Shown here piece by piece: positions 35,431 to 47,110 of a stretch of DNA of 64,000 bases. The stretch is from Blasia pusilla. Its lineage: Eukaryota; Marchantiophyta; Marchantiopsida; Blasiales. The notes below the pieces were generated by a model. It was not told the DNA's origin. It worked only from the letters and a program-made list of their open reading frames with translations, and ran no database searches. The position numbers and the translations under genes are program-made. Every line of letters begins with the position of its first letter. Position 1 is the first letter of the stretch. The DNA is taken from the NCBI GenBank assembly GCA_050084515.1, contig CM114271.1:63178001-63242000 (forward strand), given 5' to 3'.

Positions 35431-36639
35431 ACTGCCACACAACAGGTGTGGTATCTAGTGGGGTCATCATCTCCACTCCAATAGCCCGATCGCCACGTGA
35501 CTCTTGCTGCTCTGGGATAAAAACATGACTCCACGCCTGCCTCACGAGGTTTTCGGCACTCCTTTGTAGCTCTCGAGTCGTACCCCATAATGGTGAAGAG
35601 GCATCGCTAACATGGGAAGAGACACCCGCCATGGCCTGTCTCTCCGTGGGACTATCCACTACTGGGACATCCTCCGCATGTGCGTTCCCCTCCAACAACT
35701 CTCCTGGCCAGCTAACACTACTTATGAAAGCCGCCAACGTGGTCACAGACTCGCCTCGTGATCGACCACCTCGTCCCGCAAACTGCACGGATAACTGACT
35801 CATCCGACCGTCACCTGACTGCCATCCTGGCCGATAAGCAACGGTCTCCTCCCAGAAGTCAAGGATGAATCCTAGGGGATATAACACTGTACTCCCCACC
35901 AACACATCGTACGACTCAGCTGGTGTCGTAATCGCACGTGTGCGCACCATAGCACTATCCGTCGCATGCTCTGGCTGGACTCTCACAACAATCTCCTGTC
36001 AAGTCATATACTGAGTGGGTGATACGCCCCCAATTGAGGTCTATATCTGGAAGGGACAAGGTTCAATGTCGGCCTTCCGTAACCCCAACGCTAAACACGC
36101 CGCCTTCCCTAACATCAAGGGTTGCGCTCCCGAATCAAGTAGGGCGCGCTGCGGGTGGTATACCTTCCCCGTCGGACTAACCAAGCGAAATACTCGGCTC
36201 GGTTATCCAAAGTAACACTACCAGGTGTCACCACTGCTCGCTCTATGGCCGGTCGAGCTGGCATATCTACCAACTTCGCCGCTGCCGCATGCCATGACTC
36301 TGTGGGGAACGTCCCAAGCACCGGCTCTGAGGGAAGGTCCACCACCTCCTCAACTACCTCTGAACAAGAAGCAGTCATCTCTCCACGCTCACACAACATG
36401 GCGGCCAAGCGGAACACCTCAGCTGGTCCAACTCCCAACGTCGCCAACTCTAAGGCGGAAAATAGCGGAGTCTGACTCACTCTAGTGGCCACCTCCAACA
36501 CTATAGTTGACACTAACTCCACTCGAGCCGGCATAGGAGTTGTCACTCCAACTCCTCGTGACGTCGACATAGGTGCCTGAATTGTAGGCACCGTTGGTTG
36601 TCGAGGCACCATCGATGGTGTGTGTAGTGCCTCCGACAA
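35431..36639 (-). pseudogene. G1 aspartic protease and linker to methyltransferase
   Basis: The upstream open part (36639-36115) is a Ser/Thr/Val-rich Gag-Pol junction region of unknown fold. At about 36145-36090 the adjacent frame reads LLDSGAQPLMLGKAACLALG, the retropepsin active site (DSG) and following flap. The reading then continues PFQI, TAG (36043-36041), TSIGGVSPTQYMT, TGA (36001-35999), QEIVVRV, into the open part 35986-35431. That part ends the protease (VLVGSTVLYPLGFILDFWEE) and becomes a linker without a known domain before methyltransferase motif I. Protease activity is lost through the frameshift and two stops. Confidence 0.75.
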
Positions 36640-36697
36640 TGTGAACGACTGTGGAACCCTGGCTTGCCGCCCATCGGTCCCCTATGGTGGGTCAATC

Positions 36698-38290
36698 TCA
36701 ACTCCACCTCTCGATGCCTCTCGCAGCACCCCAAGTCACCACTGCAGCTGCCTCAACCTGGGCTGCACTACACATGAATCCCATATTGGAGAGATCCTCA
36801 CCCGGGTCAGGGAAAGAGGTAGAGACTAGAGTCACACTAGCTGCTCGCAGCTCCGTGCCTTCCCGAAGCTGCATCATCGTCATGGCAGCAATCCTCTGCT
36901 GCAACTGATCAATGCGTGAGAGAAGTGCCGGCTTTGGTGCTCCTGCTCCATCTCCTCTGGCTGGTGGTGGTCCTCTACCACCACGTCCAGGAAGAACTCC
37001 CCGAACTCCTCCAGGATGACCGCCCCCAGGCCCTCGGCCTACCTCTGGACGTGCCCCTCGGCGAAGGTCAAAACATCTATCCCTAGTGTGACCATATCTG
37101 TGGCAATGGTCACACTGGTGCTGTGATGGGGCCATCCTCTGTGGCTCCTGAGCAATCGGAGGCGCTGGTGGTCCTCTCCCATCCGTGGGCGATCTCTCGC
37201 CTATGGGCCCCTCCACACGTCCAACAAGACCACATCGGTCCCTGCTGGGCAACATATGTAGGTGCAGGTCGTTGCCTCATAGGCTCACGGTACCCACCCT
37301 GCTCTCTAGCCACACTGGCCCGCTCCCGTGGTACTGGTGCTCGTTGTGGCACCTGTGGGGTCACAGCGAGCGGACCCGTCGTCTCTCGAGAAAATCGAGC
37401 GGTCACTACCTGCTCCTCACTCATGTTGAGCTCAATACGCTCGAGACAACTCAAAGACCACCTTCAATGTGGAGGCCCATTTGTGTGAATCAAAGACCGC
37501 ATCTCGGACTCGCCTCCGTAGTTCTCGGTCCGAACCCGTACCAATCTTTGGGTGATTGCGCCTCGATCACTCCAAACGTAGCAATGATCAGCCTCCTCAT
37601 GCGTGTGAATGCCTCTCTCGGACTCTCGCCCGATCGCCGCTGAAAATCCTCAGAGACTCTTGCTTGTCGGTAAAGACGCCGCCTGGTAGCTCTTCCCCAA
37701 CCGCCGGAAGAACTCCTTTGTGGAGCTGGTGGGTGGCCCTCTACCACCAGAGGTCTCGCCACATCGCTGTCTCTCACCGCCCTCCTCTCCATCTAGTCTC
37801 CGTGCTGATGGTGTGGGTCTCTCTCCTCTCAAAATCCCATCATATGCCTCGTGACCACTAGTGGACACATACCCTGGAGCCCAATACATCCTCCAGGCAT
37901 CAATCTCTACTAAATATAGTGATCGAAACTCCATGTAGTCATCCATCGGAGGACCCTCCAAGTGCTGGAACAACCCCTTCCATGCCATGAAAGGGTTGAA
38001 CCGTGTCGGGGTTCGTATCTCCTGGAAGTCGCACCATGTGTCGAACTCCTGGATGAAATCATCTAAGTCGATGGTGCCCACTGCACCCGAGAAACGACGC
38101 ATGCCCCGATGGCCCATGTCGTCCATCTCCTGCCAAGTACTACTGTCTCTGTTGGTGATCTCGTCACCAGACCCAATGTCTTGTGATGACGATCCAGTCA
38201 CAGATGGATGTCGAGGGAGCTCCTCATAGGTAACCCCTCGGTATCTCACTCCACTCCATGTCACTCCACTACCACTGCTCGCACTACCCC
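36698..38290 (-). pseudogene. G1 gag with CCHC zinc knuckle
   Basis: It forms the particle and binds element RNA. The N-part (38264-37650) contains RRFSGAVGTIDLDDFIQEFD and FNPFMAWKGLFQHLEGPP, typical of the start of a retrotrans-gag domain. Shifted frames follow with REAFTRMRRLIIATFG (37792-37490) and SCLERIELNMSEEQVV (37454-37110). The C-part (37255-36698) has a clean zinc knuckle, CDHCHRYGHTRDRC (CX2CX4HX4C), followed by a Gly/Arg/Pro-rich RNA-binding stretch. A second, damaged knuckle (CWTCGGAHR) precedes it. At least three frameshifts break the frame. The RRFSGAVGTI region is also found at 63942-63971 on the other strand, in a separate element. Confidence 0.85.
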
Positions 38291-39480
38291 GTTCTTCCGA
38301 ACCCTGGAAGAACGCCGTGATGACAAACCCTGTCTCACCCGCTCAAGCACTCAGACTCACCGAGAGTCTCCCACATGCCTCACTAGCTCACCTATGCTAA
38401 CGTTAATCCCGTGATGACATACCCGGCCTCACGCACGCTCAACACTCAGGCTCACCATAAGCCTCCCAACTGACTCACCTAACCTAGCGACACTCTCTCG
38501 GGTCATACACGCGACCCCTACTCGGCAACCGCCGTATATCCACCAACATGCTACACATGAAAAAAATCTACACTCGTCACCATCACTGCACCCATCTAGC
38601 ACCAGCTACTACCCGATACCCAGCACTCTCAATCACACACGACAAGTGCGGGAAAAGGGACTCGAATGGGTAACCTGATCACGCCTCAACTCTTTGCACC
38701 GTCAATATGCACTCCTCCACATGATATGACAATCGCCGCCACATAATACTCCCCTCGACCAACACGTCGATCCTCCCGTCAACAGATGCGGACAACCCAT
38801 CGGCATCATGCACACTGCCCCTCCATCGTAAACTCTCGCAATGCCCTGTCGCGCCCCAAAAACATCATGTCACGCCCGCTGTCCAACTTGCCGGTCACCC
38901 ACCACGTCGACATCCTCCCTGCCCTCACGTTGCCCATGCGCACCGCGTTCGCCGGACCGACCTCGTCCGTCCTACCACGTTCGCTACAACTGCATCCACT
39001 CCTACCACGTTGGAGGGGGAACTTGGACTTGACCCTATCTGCCTATGCGGGCCCCTTGGGCCCTAAATACGGGGGAGGGGGGTCCGCGCCCCTCGCGTGT
39101 CCACGCCCAGTCACGCCACCCCTCACGCGCCCGTCACGCCGTCACGCGCCCAGCCCGTCCGCGCCATAACCCTAAACTTCGCGACCTAACCTAGCCGTCT
39201 TTACTTGACAGCCCCCCGGCGGCTGCAAGACCCAAACCTGCCCTTTCCTTCTCTCTCGACACCCTTACTTGCGTACACCCGACGCCCCACCACACGCTAC
39301 ACTTGGCGGCTGTCCCCCAACAATCCGCACCAACAAAATCTGAGAAAAACGGACAGCGCTTCCGCCCACGGCCTTCCGAACAGAAAAATGACACAAAACG
39401 TCACACACAAGTCTCTAGGGGCTCTCCAACCGAGGCAACTCGCTTGCCTACCTCCAAACAACGAATTCCCACCAGCCCCC
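38291..39480 (-). other. G1 leader, C-rich and CpG-dense
   Basis: Untranslated leader between the 5' LTR and gag. It is C-rich on the plus strand, with many CpGs; around 39090-39170 the motif CACGCC is repeated in loose tandem. A primer-binding candidate (TGGTGGGAATTCG on the minus strand, at 39475-39463) lies 5 bases in from the LTR edge, but I cannot match it to a tRNA. Confidence 0.5.
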
Positions 39481-39976
39481 TGACATCTTTCTCATGTAAA
39501 AATAACGAGTAGTAAAACCGGCACACCCGGCCTAAAACTCCACTCCTCAATCTACATCGGCATATCGAGCCTCGTCCACCCTGTGCTATCAAGGAATCCG
39601 GACGCTAGCACCCTAGTCCTAGCTCACACACATACAAGGGAGGTGCTCCAACGGCCCAACATGAGAAAGATGGCTTAGGAAAGCCATCTTCCTCTCTTAT
39701 ATAGGTTGGGAAGAGCCAAAAGGCTCTTCCCCTAAAAATAGCCCTTCCCTTGGTAACCTGCGCGCACAGGTTACCAGGGGCAGGTGACCTGGTCAACAAG
39801 TCACCCGGCTGTAAAAGACCTCAACATGAAAGTCGTCAGAAACGACGCACCTGACACAATGGACCTATCCTCAACCTCATCCGACACCATGGGACAAAGT
39901 TACACTCAAGATAGTCCGCTGGCTCCTACGCCCTATCCACGATAGATCTCGGCCTATCGGCTACTCAGATGTGACA
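39481..39976 (-). repeat. G1 LTR, right (5') copy
   Basis: 496 bp, TGACATCTTT..GATGTGACA on the plus strand. It has the same TATA box and palindromes as the left copy. It is followed on the right by AATT, which also precedes 22254. No 139-bp repeat lies next to this copy. Confidence 0.8.
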
Positions 39977-42900
39977 AATTCCGAAAAAGAAATCAATGCG
40001 TGTTCTTTTACATGTTATGAAAGATTGATTTTACAAGTCCCATTTTGAATTCAAAATAAAAACTAGATATAAGGAGCATTGAATCCAACAATTGAAATAT
40101 TCTACTAATCCAATATCAATTCTTATTGTATTTAAATTTAAATATTAATTATTTGTAGAAGGGAACTTTAAGTTCAATAAATTATATAGAATATAAGTAG
40201 TATTCCTAAGTTTCTCTATTTCCCATTTTGTTATGGAAATTCAAGTTAAGACTTTCTTTTGACCATTTAATGGAATTATAAGTTTGGAAGCTTGGACAAA
40301 GCGATCTTGAATATCCAAAATTTTAGATTTATGACTCGTCAAGATTTTGTAAATATTATCAAAAGATATAGCTTATCTATATGATAAAGATTGCATGAAA
40401 ATAGACTTGTTTGTCCATGGGATAAATATGCCCAACGGGCCTCGCTTGAGTTTTCTTGGTATCCAAGTGGCCTGCGCGAGCTTGGATTAAGGGAGGCAAG
40501 CAGGGATTGAATGGGTGTGCAGGCTATGAGCTTTCATTTGGTCCACCCTAAGCCCGTGCAAGGCTTGCACTAGCCTGTATAGGGAGTGTTGTTCTTGCCA
40601 TCCATAAGTGCGGGCCACACGAGCGAGGTGCGAGCTACAAAACGGGTGGCAAGAACCGACGATGGGTTGCTAGACTGGGTACGGGCTAGCCAAGCCTTGG
40701 TTTACATTGTAGGCAGGATCCGGCCCACGGGAACCTATGCCCGCATGAACATGTCTATCTTAGAAACGGAAACAAGTCCGCGAACATGGACTTTGTCCGT
40801 GCACAACGTTGTATATGATTTGATTTATACCAAATGTATACTAATAATTCTACTTCAACATAAATAAATCTTATATTCTTCTATGAAAAATAAAATAAGA
40901 GTGTCTTATTATCAACATAATTTTGGATATTATAACCTTTCCAATCTTTTGGAGCTTAGATATTATAACCCTTTTCAAATTCTTCCAAAATTTAAAGAAA
41001 GAGATTGTATCTTGTTATGGAAGTGGGTTCATAACCAAGATTGCACAAAGATAAAGGTCATGTTTGTGAAGTTATGTATGTCTTAGGGACACACATGTCC
41101 CTACATGCTCGATCGCATGCACCCCGGACTCGAGCCCGCCTTGCCCACATCCTGGCGCTCAATCCCGCACCCCACCAAATTTGCTAAGTTGGCCTTAAAA
41201 AATATTTTAATCCCATTGATGGAGAGAAAGTTTTTTAGATATCTCCCAATTACATATGAACTATTTTCTATGACTTTTTTGATCAAGGACCTCATATTGT
41301 GCAAATCATATATCACTAACTAACAATTATCAACTTTTATCAACCCATTTCCAAGATCTATATATGGATTGAATTTTAGAACTTAGATACATGAATAATT
41401 AGACGTATCCCAATAAATTCTCCTTCAACTTACAATGATCTAGCATTGCATTCATTCCCAATGTAGCTTGAATACTTTCAAATATACAAGAATGATGACA
41501 TCAAAATGATGTGAGCAAAAAACTGGTAAATAAATATGATCTCAAGATTAATCTTGATTAACTCTTAATTCAAGAGGGGACCAAGATTAGCCCTACACCT
41601 TAAAACATGAGCATAGCCTTGTTGCAATGTATGACCAGTATCATTGATATTCAAAGATGGGTCCCCAAATGGGCATCCTTAAAGGAATAACTCCTAGTAG
41701 ATCAATAAAAACCTAGAGTATCCATGTACTCTAACTCCATAACACTATAAATGGTCCTACTATAAGACCAAATGTGGGTATAATGATGTGAGGCTTCTCT
41801 CAAAGGATACATCCTCTAATGCATATATGTTCCTCTTGAGGGTGGCATACCCAAGCAAAATCAGCAAGTACAAGGGGATGTAAATACAAGATTCAAATGA
41901 AAAAGTTGGAAGAAATTATGGAAATCAACTTAACCATTTTTTTTGGGAAAGAGAGTTCAAAAATCTTAGAGAGGTTGAGATTGGGAAAACGCTAGAGCTA
42001 GACCTTGGTTATGGAAGCTATATGCCACAACCAAATCTTCTTGTAGGATGCCTGTGACCTAATTCCAAAAATAATTTGGTGTTTTTTTTTACTGTGTACT
42101 TGACGAGCTCCAAATCCAAGATAGATTTGAATACAACACATGAGATGGAAACATCTCAAAGAATGCCACTTTATAAACATAGAGGATAAACTATACCCAT
42201 CGGTAATATCTAAAATGGTAGATAACCTTGAACTCCTAAAATAGCAAGTATAAGGTATCCTTATGCTTTGCTCTAAATTATAATGGTGAATCCATTTAGA
42301 CATACACTAAGGGTTTATTAGGAAAAACTAGTAAGGTGCGCGTACCATGCACGGGTGTAAAAGGGAACATGAAAGATGCAAATAAAAGGAAAGAAAAAGG
42401 AAAACAGAGAAAAGGAAGGGGAAAAAAAAGGAAAAAGAGAGAAAATTAATACCTCATATATTTTTAAAAAAATATGAGAAATGATCAGGTTAGGTTAGGG
42501 CTACCGAATGTAGCCTTAAACTTAGGTCGATTCCCAACCCTACCCGTCACCGGCGCCGCCTTTGCGAATCGAGCGATCCAGACTAATGGCACCGATCTAA
42601 CAATCCAGATGGTCTGGACCTTAGATCGTAAATCCGATGGCCAGCATCTCAGACACCATCGTCCTTGCCCCCCTTCCCCCCTACCCTGAATGGCTACCCT
42701 CCTAACCTCACTTCTCTCGACACCTCTCGCATACACTAGACTGCTCCCACTCTATCTGTTCAAAGCGGAGCGCTCGGAGGTCTCGAGAGCGCATATAGCT
42801 CTCGAGTGCCTTTCTGCACAACACATGAATACCCATGCATGCTCGAGCGCGCACGGGTATTCTCGTCTCTTTTGAGATATTGTCGTGATCGCTCCTCCGC

Positions 42901-43554
42901 ACAGCTCACCCCTCTCTCGCTTGCCCCTGGTGTATGGCTCTACGTAGTCGTGACTGGCTGCACGGCTCGTCCCTTGTGCATGGCTCGCTTGCCCCCCGTG
43001 CACGGCTTTACGTAGAAGCGCATGGTTGTTTGTTTGTGCTTTCCAATGTAATCTTGTCTAGATCCTCCATTGGGTTGTCTCGATGTGCGTAGCCCGTTGT
43101 AGCCATGGTCATCAACTTAACGGGGCTCCTTGGATTTGGGTTTGGGCTCTACCGTGATGGGCTCTCATGTGCATGATCGACAATACGTTTCTTGGGCGTA
43201 GATAAGATTTTGCTTGGGTACATTTGGGGTTCTCTTCGGATTGCAGCTTTATCCTTGTAAGTTACGGGCTATCCTTGGGTTGTGGGTTTTTAGCTATGAG
43301 TTTATGTCAGGTCTCCTAGGGACCAGAAATCTGTCGATGAAGAAAATTTTCATTTTGCCATTAAGACTTCTTTGTTGTTATTCTCATTGCCATACCGATC
43401 GTTTTGGTTATTGGCGTGTATTTTACGCGTGTGTGTTGGGGTGCTTGTAGGTTGGGAGATGAAGTTGAACCTAGAGTAACACTTGGGGTGGGAGCTGATG
43501 GAGCGTGGGTGGTAATGTAGCTCTCGGAGAAACGGGAGGAACTTTCTAAACCAC
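39977..43554. other. Spacer between G1 and the copia element, no gene
   Basis: AT-rich with GC-rich islands at about 40430-40760 and 42480-43020. No frame is convincing. Two imperfect copies of a segment (tcgcttgcccc..gtg.atggct.tacgtag) lie at about 42919-42955 and 42983-43017. Old repeats are likely. Confidence 0.4.
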
Positions 43555-43620
43555 GAGCTGCTGAAGGAGCCAACCCGCAATGGGAGCAGCTGAAGGAGCC
43601 GAATTAGGAGTGGGAGCTGC
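43555..43620 (+). repeat. 30-bp tandem repeat, just over two units
   Basis: The units are 43555-43583 and 43584-43613, then a partial third; each starts GAGC(T/A)GCTGAAGGAGCC. It lies just outside the copia left edge and may be part of the interrupted host sequence. Confidence 0.6.
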
Positions 43621-43639
43621 CGATCACTCTGCCGAGTGC

Positions 43640-43945
43640 TGTGGAAAACTGCTAAAGAAGCATAAATGGTGGGAAACGGCTCTCACACTCACACACCACC
43701 ATGGAAAACAAAATTTGCAATGAGAGAATGAGTGGAGGCTGGTCCTCTTCTCAATTATATAGGGTATGTACAAGCAACCCTAACCTTAACCATAGTCTCG
43801 AGTTAGACTAACAATGATTAACTAACCCTAGTTAAGATAATCATGCTTTACTGACTAATCAAGATTAAGCTTCCTTATTTTGTGTGAGTACCAAATATAG
43901 CAGTTCAGGTATCTCATGAGCTTGACTGTAACTCAATCTTCAATA
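43640..43945 (-). repeat. Copia LTR, left (3') copy
   Basis: 306 bp. The minus strand starts TATTGAAGATTGAG (a TG-to-TA change shared by both copies) and ends TTTTCCACA. It has a TATA box, CCCTATATAATT. Confidence 0.88.
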
Positions 43946-43958
43946 CTACCCCTCAAGC
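43946..43958 (-). other. Copia polypurine tract
   Basis: The minus strand reads GCTTGAGGGGTAG directly before the LTR start at TATTGAAG. This sets the LTR edge two or three bases beyond the nearest TG. Confidence 0.8.
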
Positions 43959-44079
43959 TCATAATGATATCTCTAACGCCTAAATTATTTTTAAACATCT
44001 CAAACTTATCTCTAGACAATTCCTTTGTAAAGATGTTAGCAATTTGCTGATCTGTACCTATATACACAAAATCAATTTC

Positions 44080-45501
44080 TCATGCAAGCACTTTCTCTCT
44101 GATAAAATGATAGTGCACCTCAACATGCTTTGTACGAGCATGAAACACAAGGTTATTAGCAAGCTTGATGCTACTAATATTGTCTGCATATATTACACTA
44201 GGTCCTAAGTTACTAACACTAATCTCAACAAGTAATCGATGAAGCCACACCTCACATGTTGCATTGGTTGCTCCTCTATACTCAGCCTCTGTTGAAGATA
44301 AAGCAACTTGCTTCTTTGAAGCCCAACTTATAGCTACGCTTCCTGAAGTAAATGAATAACCAGATATGGAGTGTCGATCAAACACGATTCCTGCCCAATC
44401 AACATCTGTGAATCCCTGTAATTGAAAACTTTGAGAAGGTTCAAATTGAAGTCCAAATTGAATAGAGAATTTCACATACCGCATAATCCTCCTCATAGCA
44501 TCAAGCTGAGATTTTTGAGGTGCTTGCATAAACTGGCTCACTACCAACAACATAGCTCAAATCTGTTCTGGTTATAGTTAGATAGATCAAACTTCCAACC
44601 ATGCGCCTGTATATATTAGGATCTGCAAGCAACTCTCCTTCATCCACTCTTAGCTTCACACTTTGGTCCAATGGTGTAGAGATTGGCTTACAAGCCGTCA
44701 TACCATATTTTGGAAGCATATGAAGAGCATATTATCGTTGTAGTAACCACATGCTCTCTCCAACCTTCATAAACTCTATACCAAGGAAGTACTTGAGTTC
44801 TCCCAAGTCCTTCATATCAAATTTGCTTGTAACTTAAGCTTGACTTGTTGTACCATTTCTTCAGTACTCCCAGTAATCAGGAGATTGTCAACATACAACA
44901 CAATGAGAACCGTATGATCTTGTCCTCTCAAGACATATAACGAGGAGTCAGAATCACATATCCTAAAACCCAATTCTTAAAGGACGTCTGTAATCTTGCC
45001 ATACCAAGTTCTTGGAGCTTGTTTGAGCCCGTATAGAGCTTTCTTCAACCTGCATACGCAAAATGGAAACTTTGGATGCTCGTATCCAAGTGGTTAAGTC
45101 ATATATATCTCCTCGAATAGAGCTCCATTCAAGAAGGTATTCTTGACGTCCATGTGATGTAATCTCCACTTCTTACTTACTATAACTACAACCACTATTC
45201 TCGTAGTCGCCATCTTTGCAACAAGGCTAAATGTTTCCTCATAATCGATGTCATATTGTTGTGTATGGCCCTTAGCCACCAATCTCGCTTTGTATCTGTT
45301 AATTGTACCATCTTGATTGCGCTTGATTTTGTAAACCCATTTACAACCAATAGCTTCCTTATTGGAAGGTATATCAACCAGCTCCCATGTCTGTTGATGT
45401 CTTAATGCAGCAAGCTCCCATGTCTGTTGATGTCTCCATTCTACTTTACTTGTAACTTCTTCAAAACAACTTGGCTTCTGTTCTTGAAGGGTAGTCATCA
45501 T
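44080..45501 (-). pseudogene. Copia reverse transcriptase and RNase H
   Basis: The RT starts at WELVDIPSNKEAIGCKWVYK and RYKARLVAKGHTQQYDIDY (45400-45200), with the first Asp in HHMDVKNTFLNG. The catalytic box at about 44900 reads LYVDNLL, so the second Asp of YVDD is changed to Asn. A frameshifted bridge (44719-44501, YGMTACKPISTPLDQSVKLR) leads to RNase H at 44553-44080. That has GFTDVDWAG, SSTEAEYRGAT, VIYADNISSIKLANN and KHVEVHYHFIREKV, all near normal. The RNase H looks sound, but the polymerase cannot be active and the frame is broken several times. Confidence 0.9.
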
Positions 45502-45621
45502 ATATGCATGATATGTTGCAAGGAAACCTTCATTTATGAATCTATGAACTGGATGTGTAACTCTACTTGATCTACGAAGTTGTTATTCAGAGGTAGATGC
45601 TTAAGACACTTGACTCAAGCT

Positions 45622-46646
45622 CTAACTAGTGTCAACAGACTGAATACGTACTCTTCCCGTCCATGGACTCACAGATTTAACTGATGAATCTAGGACCTCT
45701 CCTATTCGTGCATTAGTACTTGGGGAAGTTGAAGACAATCTTTGTTGGTTTACAGTCATATTCTTCCCCTCAACAGACGAGTTTAGAGGTGGAATAGGCT
45801 CAGATGGAGCATACCATGACTTTAGTTCATCAAAGACAACATCCCGACTAATAATAAGCTGCCTAGAGGATGGAATGTAACACTTATACCCCTTAGTTTC
45901 ATCAGCATAGCCAATGAAGATACATCTTTCAGACTTGGGGTCTATTTTTTTACGTCTCTCAGAAGGAACATGAGCATAACAAATACAGCCAAATACTTTC
46001 AAGAAGGAAAAATCAGGTTTACTTCCTATGAAGATTTGAATGGAGTTTTATTATGAACTCCTGCTGTTGGAGTTCGGTTGATTAAGAAGATTGCACATGC
46101 TACAGCCTCTGCCCAATACACCTTAGGCATGTTCTTCTCATTCAACATAGCTCGTGCCGCTTCAAAAATATGTTGATTCTTCCTTTCAGCCACTCCATTT
46201 TGTTGTGGAGTGTAACGGCAAGTCACTTGATGTTGGATGCCATTCTGACATAAATAGTCATAAATTTCTACTGAAAAATACTCTCCTCCTCCATCACAAC
46301 GTAATTTTAGAATGTGTTCTCCAGTTTGCTTCGCTACTAGAACTCTGAATGTTTGGAACACCGAGAATACCTCTGACTTGGCTTTCAGAAAGTATACCCA
46401 TATATACCTAGAGAAGTCATCAATAAATGAAACAAAGTACTGGAAACCACTAAGGCTATGTTGTGATGTTGTCCACACATCATTGTGGATCAACTCCAAT
46501 ATCCTGGATGCTCTTCTACCTTGCCTTGGAAAAGGAAATGTAGCTTGTTTTCCAAATTGGCAAGCAGGACATACCTCTAACGTAACAGGGCTCGCTAATT
46601 TAGGGAGTCCTATTACTATATTAGATGATGAAAGACTCTATAATCT
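45622..46646 (-). pseudogene. Copia integrase core and C-terminus
   Basis: The core (46499-46026) keeps the three catalytic acids: Asp in LIHNDVWTT, Asp in LRCDGGGEYFS and Glu in TPQQNGVAERKNQHI. The C-part (46002-45622) has the copia pattern KVFGCICYAHVPSERRKK and RCIFIGYADETKGYKCY, followed by a Ser/Pro-rich linker. The two parts are separated by a frameshift near 46015. It integrates copia cDNA; this copy is broken. Confidence 0.9.
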
Positions 46647-47110
46647 TTAAAGATTCATATGTCCAATTCTTTTATGCCACACATTTAGATCTGTGACTTG
46701 TTGCCCGGTTTGACCATACATTGATGTTTGAATCTCTAGCATAGAAACATCTAATTTGAATATTTTTCCAGATCTAGTTCCTTTGGCTATCGTAGTCTGG
46801 TCATCCATTATTTCAATGAAACAACCATCTGCCTTAAACTTCACTTGATAACCCTGTTCTACTATTTGTCCTACAAAGATAAGGTTTCTTGCAATGGTAG
46901 GAACATAGAGAACATTTCCAAGAGCAAAAAGACCATCTAATGCTATTGGAACTTTACCGGTATGCGTGATAAGATGTTGAGTGTCATCTCCTTTGAGCAC
47001 AATTGCAGGATCTTTCACCGGCTCTTAACTACTAAACCATTTAGCTTGTAAGGTCACATGATTTGATGCACCAAAGTCAATGTATCAATCTGTTGTCGAG
47101 TCTTTCTTGA
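46647..47110 (-). pseudogene. Copia protease and gag-pre-integrase region
   Basis: At about 47095-47060 the minus strand reads YIDFGASNHVTLQAKWFSS and then a stop. The copia protease site is D(S/T)GAS; here it is DFGAS, so the key Ser is replaced by Phe. The open part 47018-46647 continues with KVPIALDGLFALGNVLYVP and ends in VWHKRIGHMN, the zinc-binding start of integrase (gag-pre-integrase). Confidence 0.8.

Larger units (their letters stand above)
22254..39976 (-). mobile_element. G1: Ty3/gypsy element with DNA methyltransferase and PHD finger
   Basis: This minus-strand element is about 9.7 kb without the nested G2 material. Its order is LTR (39976-39481), leader, gag, protease, C5 cytosine methyltransferase, reverse transcriptase, RNase H, integrase, PHD finger, polypurine tract (about 23020-23011), LTR. 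The LTR copies differ at about a dozen of 480 positions by eye. AATT at both outer edges (before 22254, after 39976) may be a 4-bp target duplication. G2 is inserted between RNase H and integrase, with a CATGT duplication. Every long frame is interrupted, so the copy is not autonomous. Capture of cytosine methyltransferases by retrotransposons is known from dinoflagellates and charophyte algae; placing this copy in a land plant is my inference. Confidence 0.85.
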
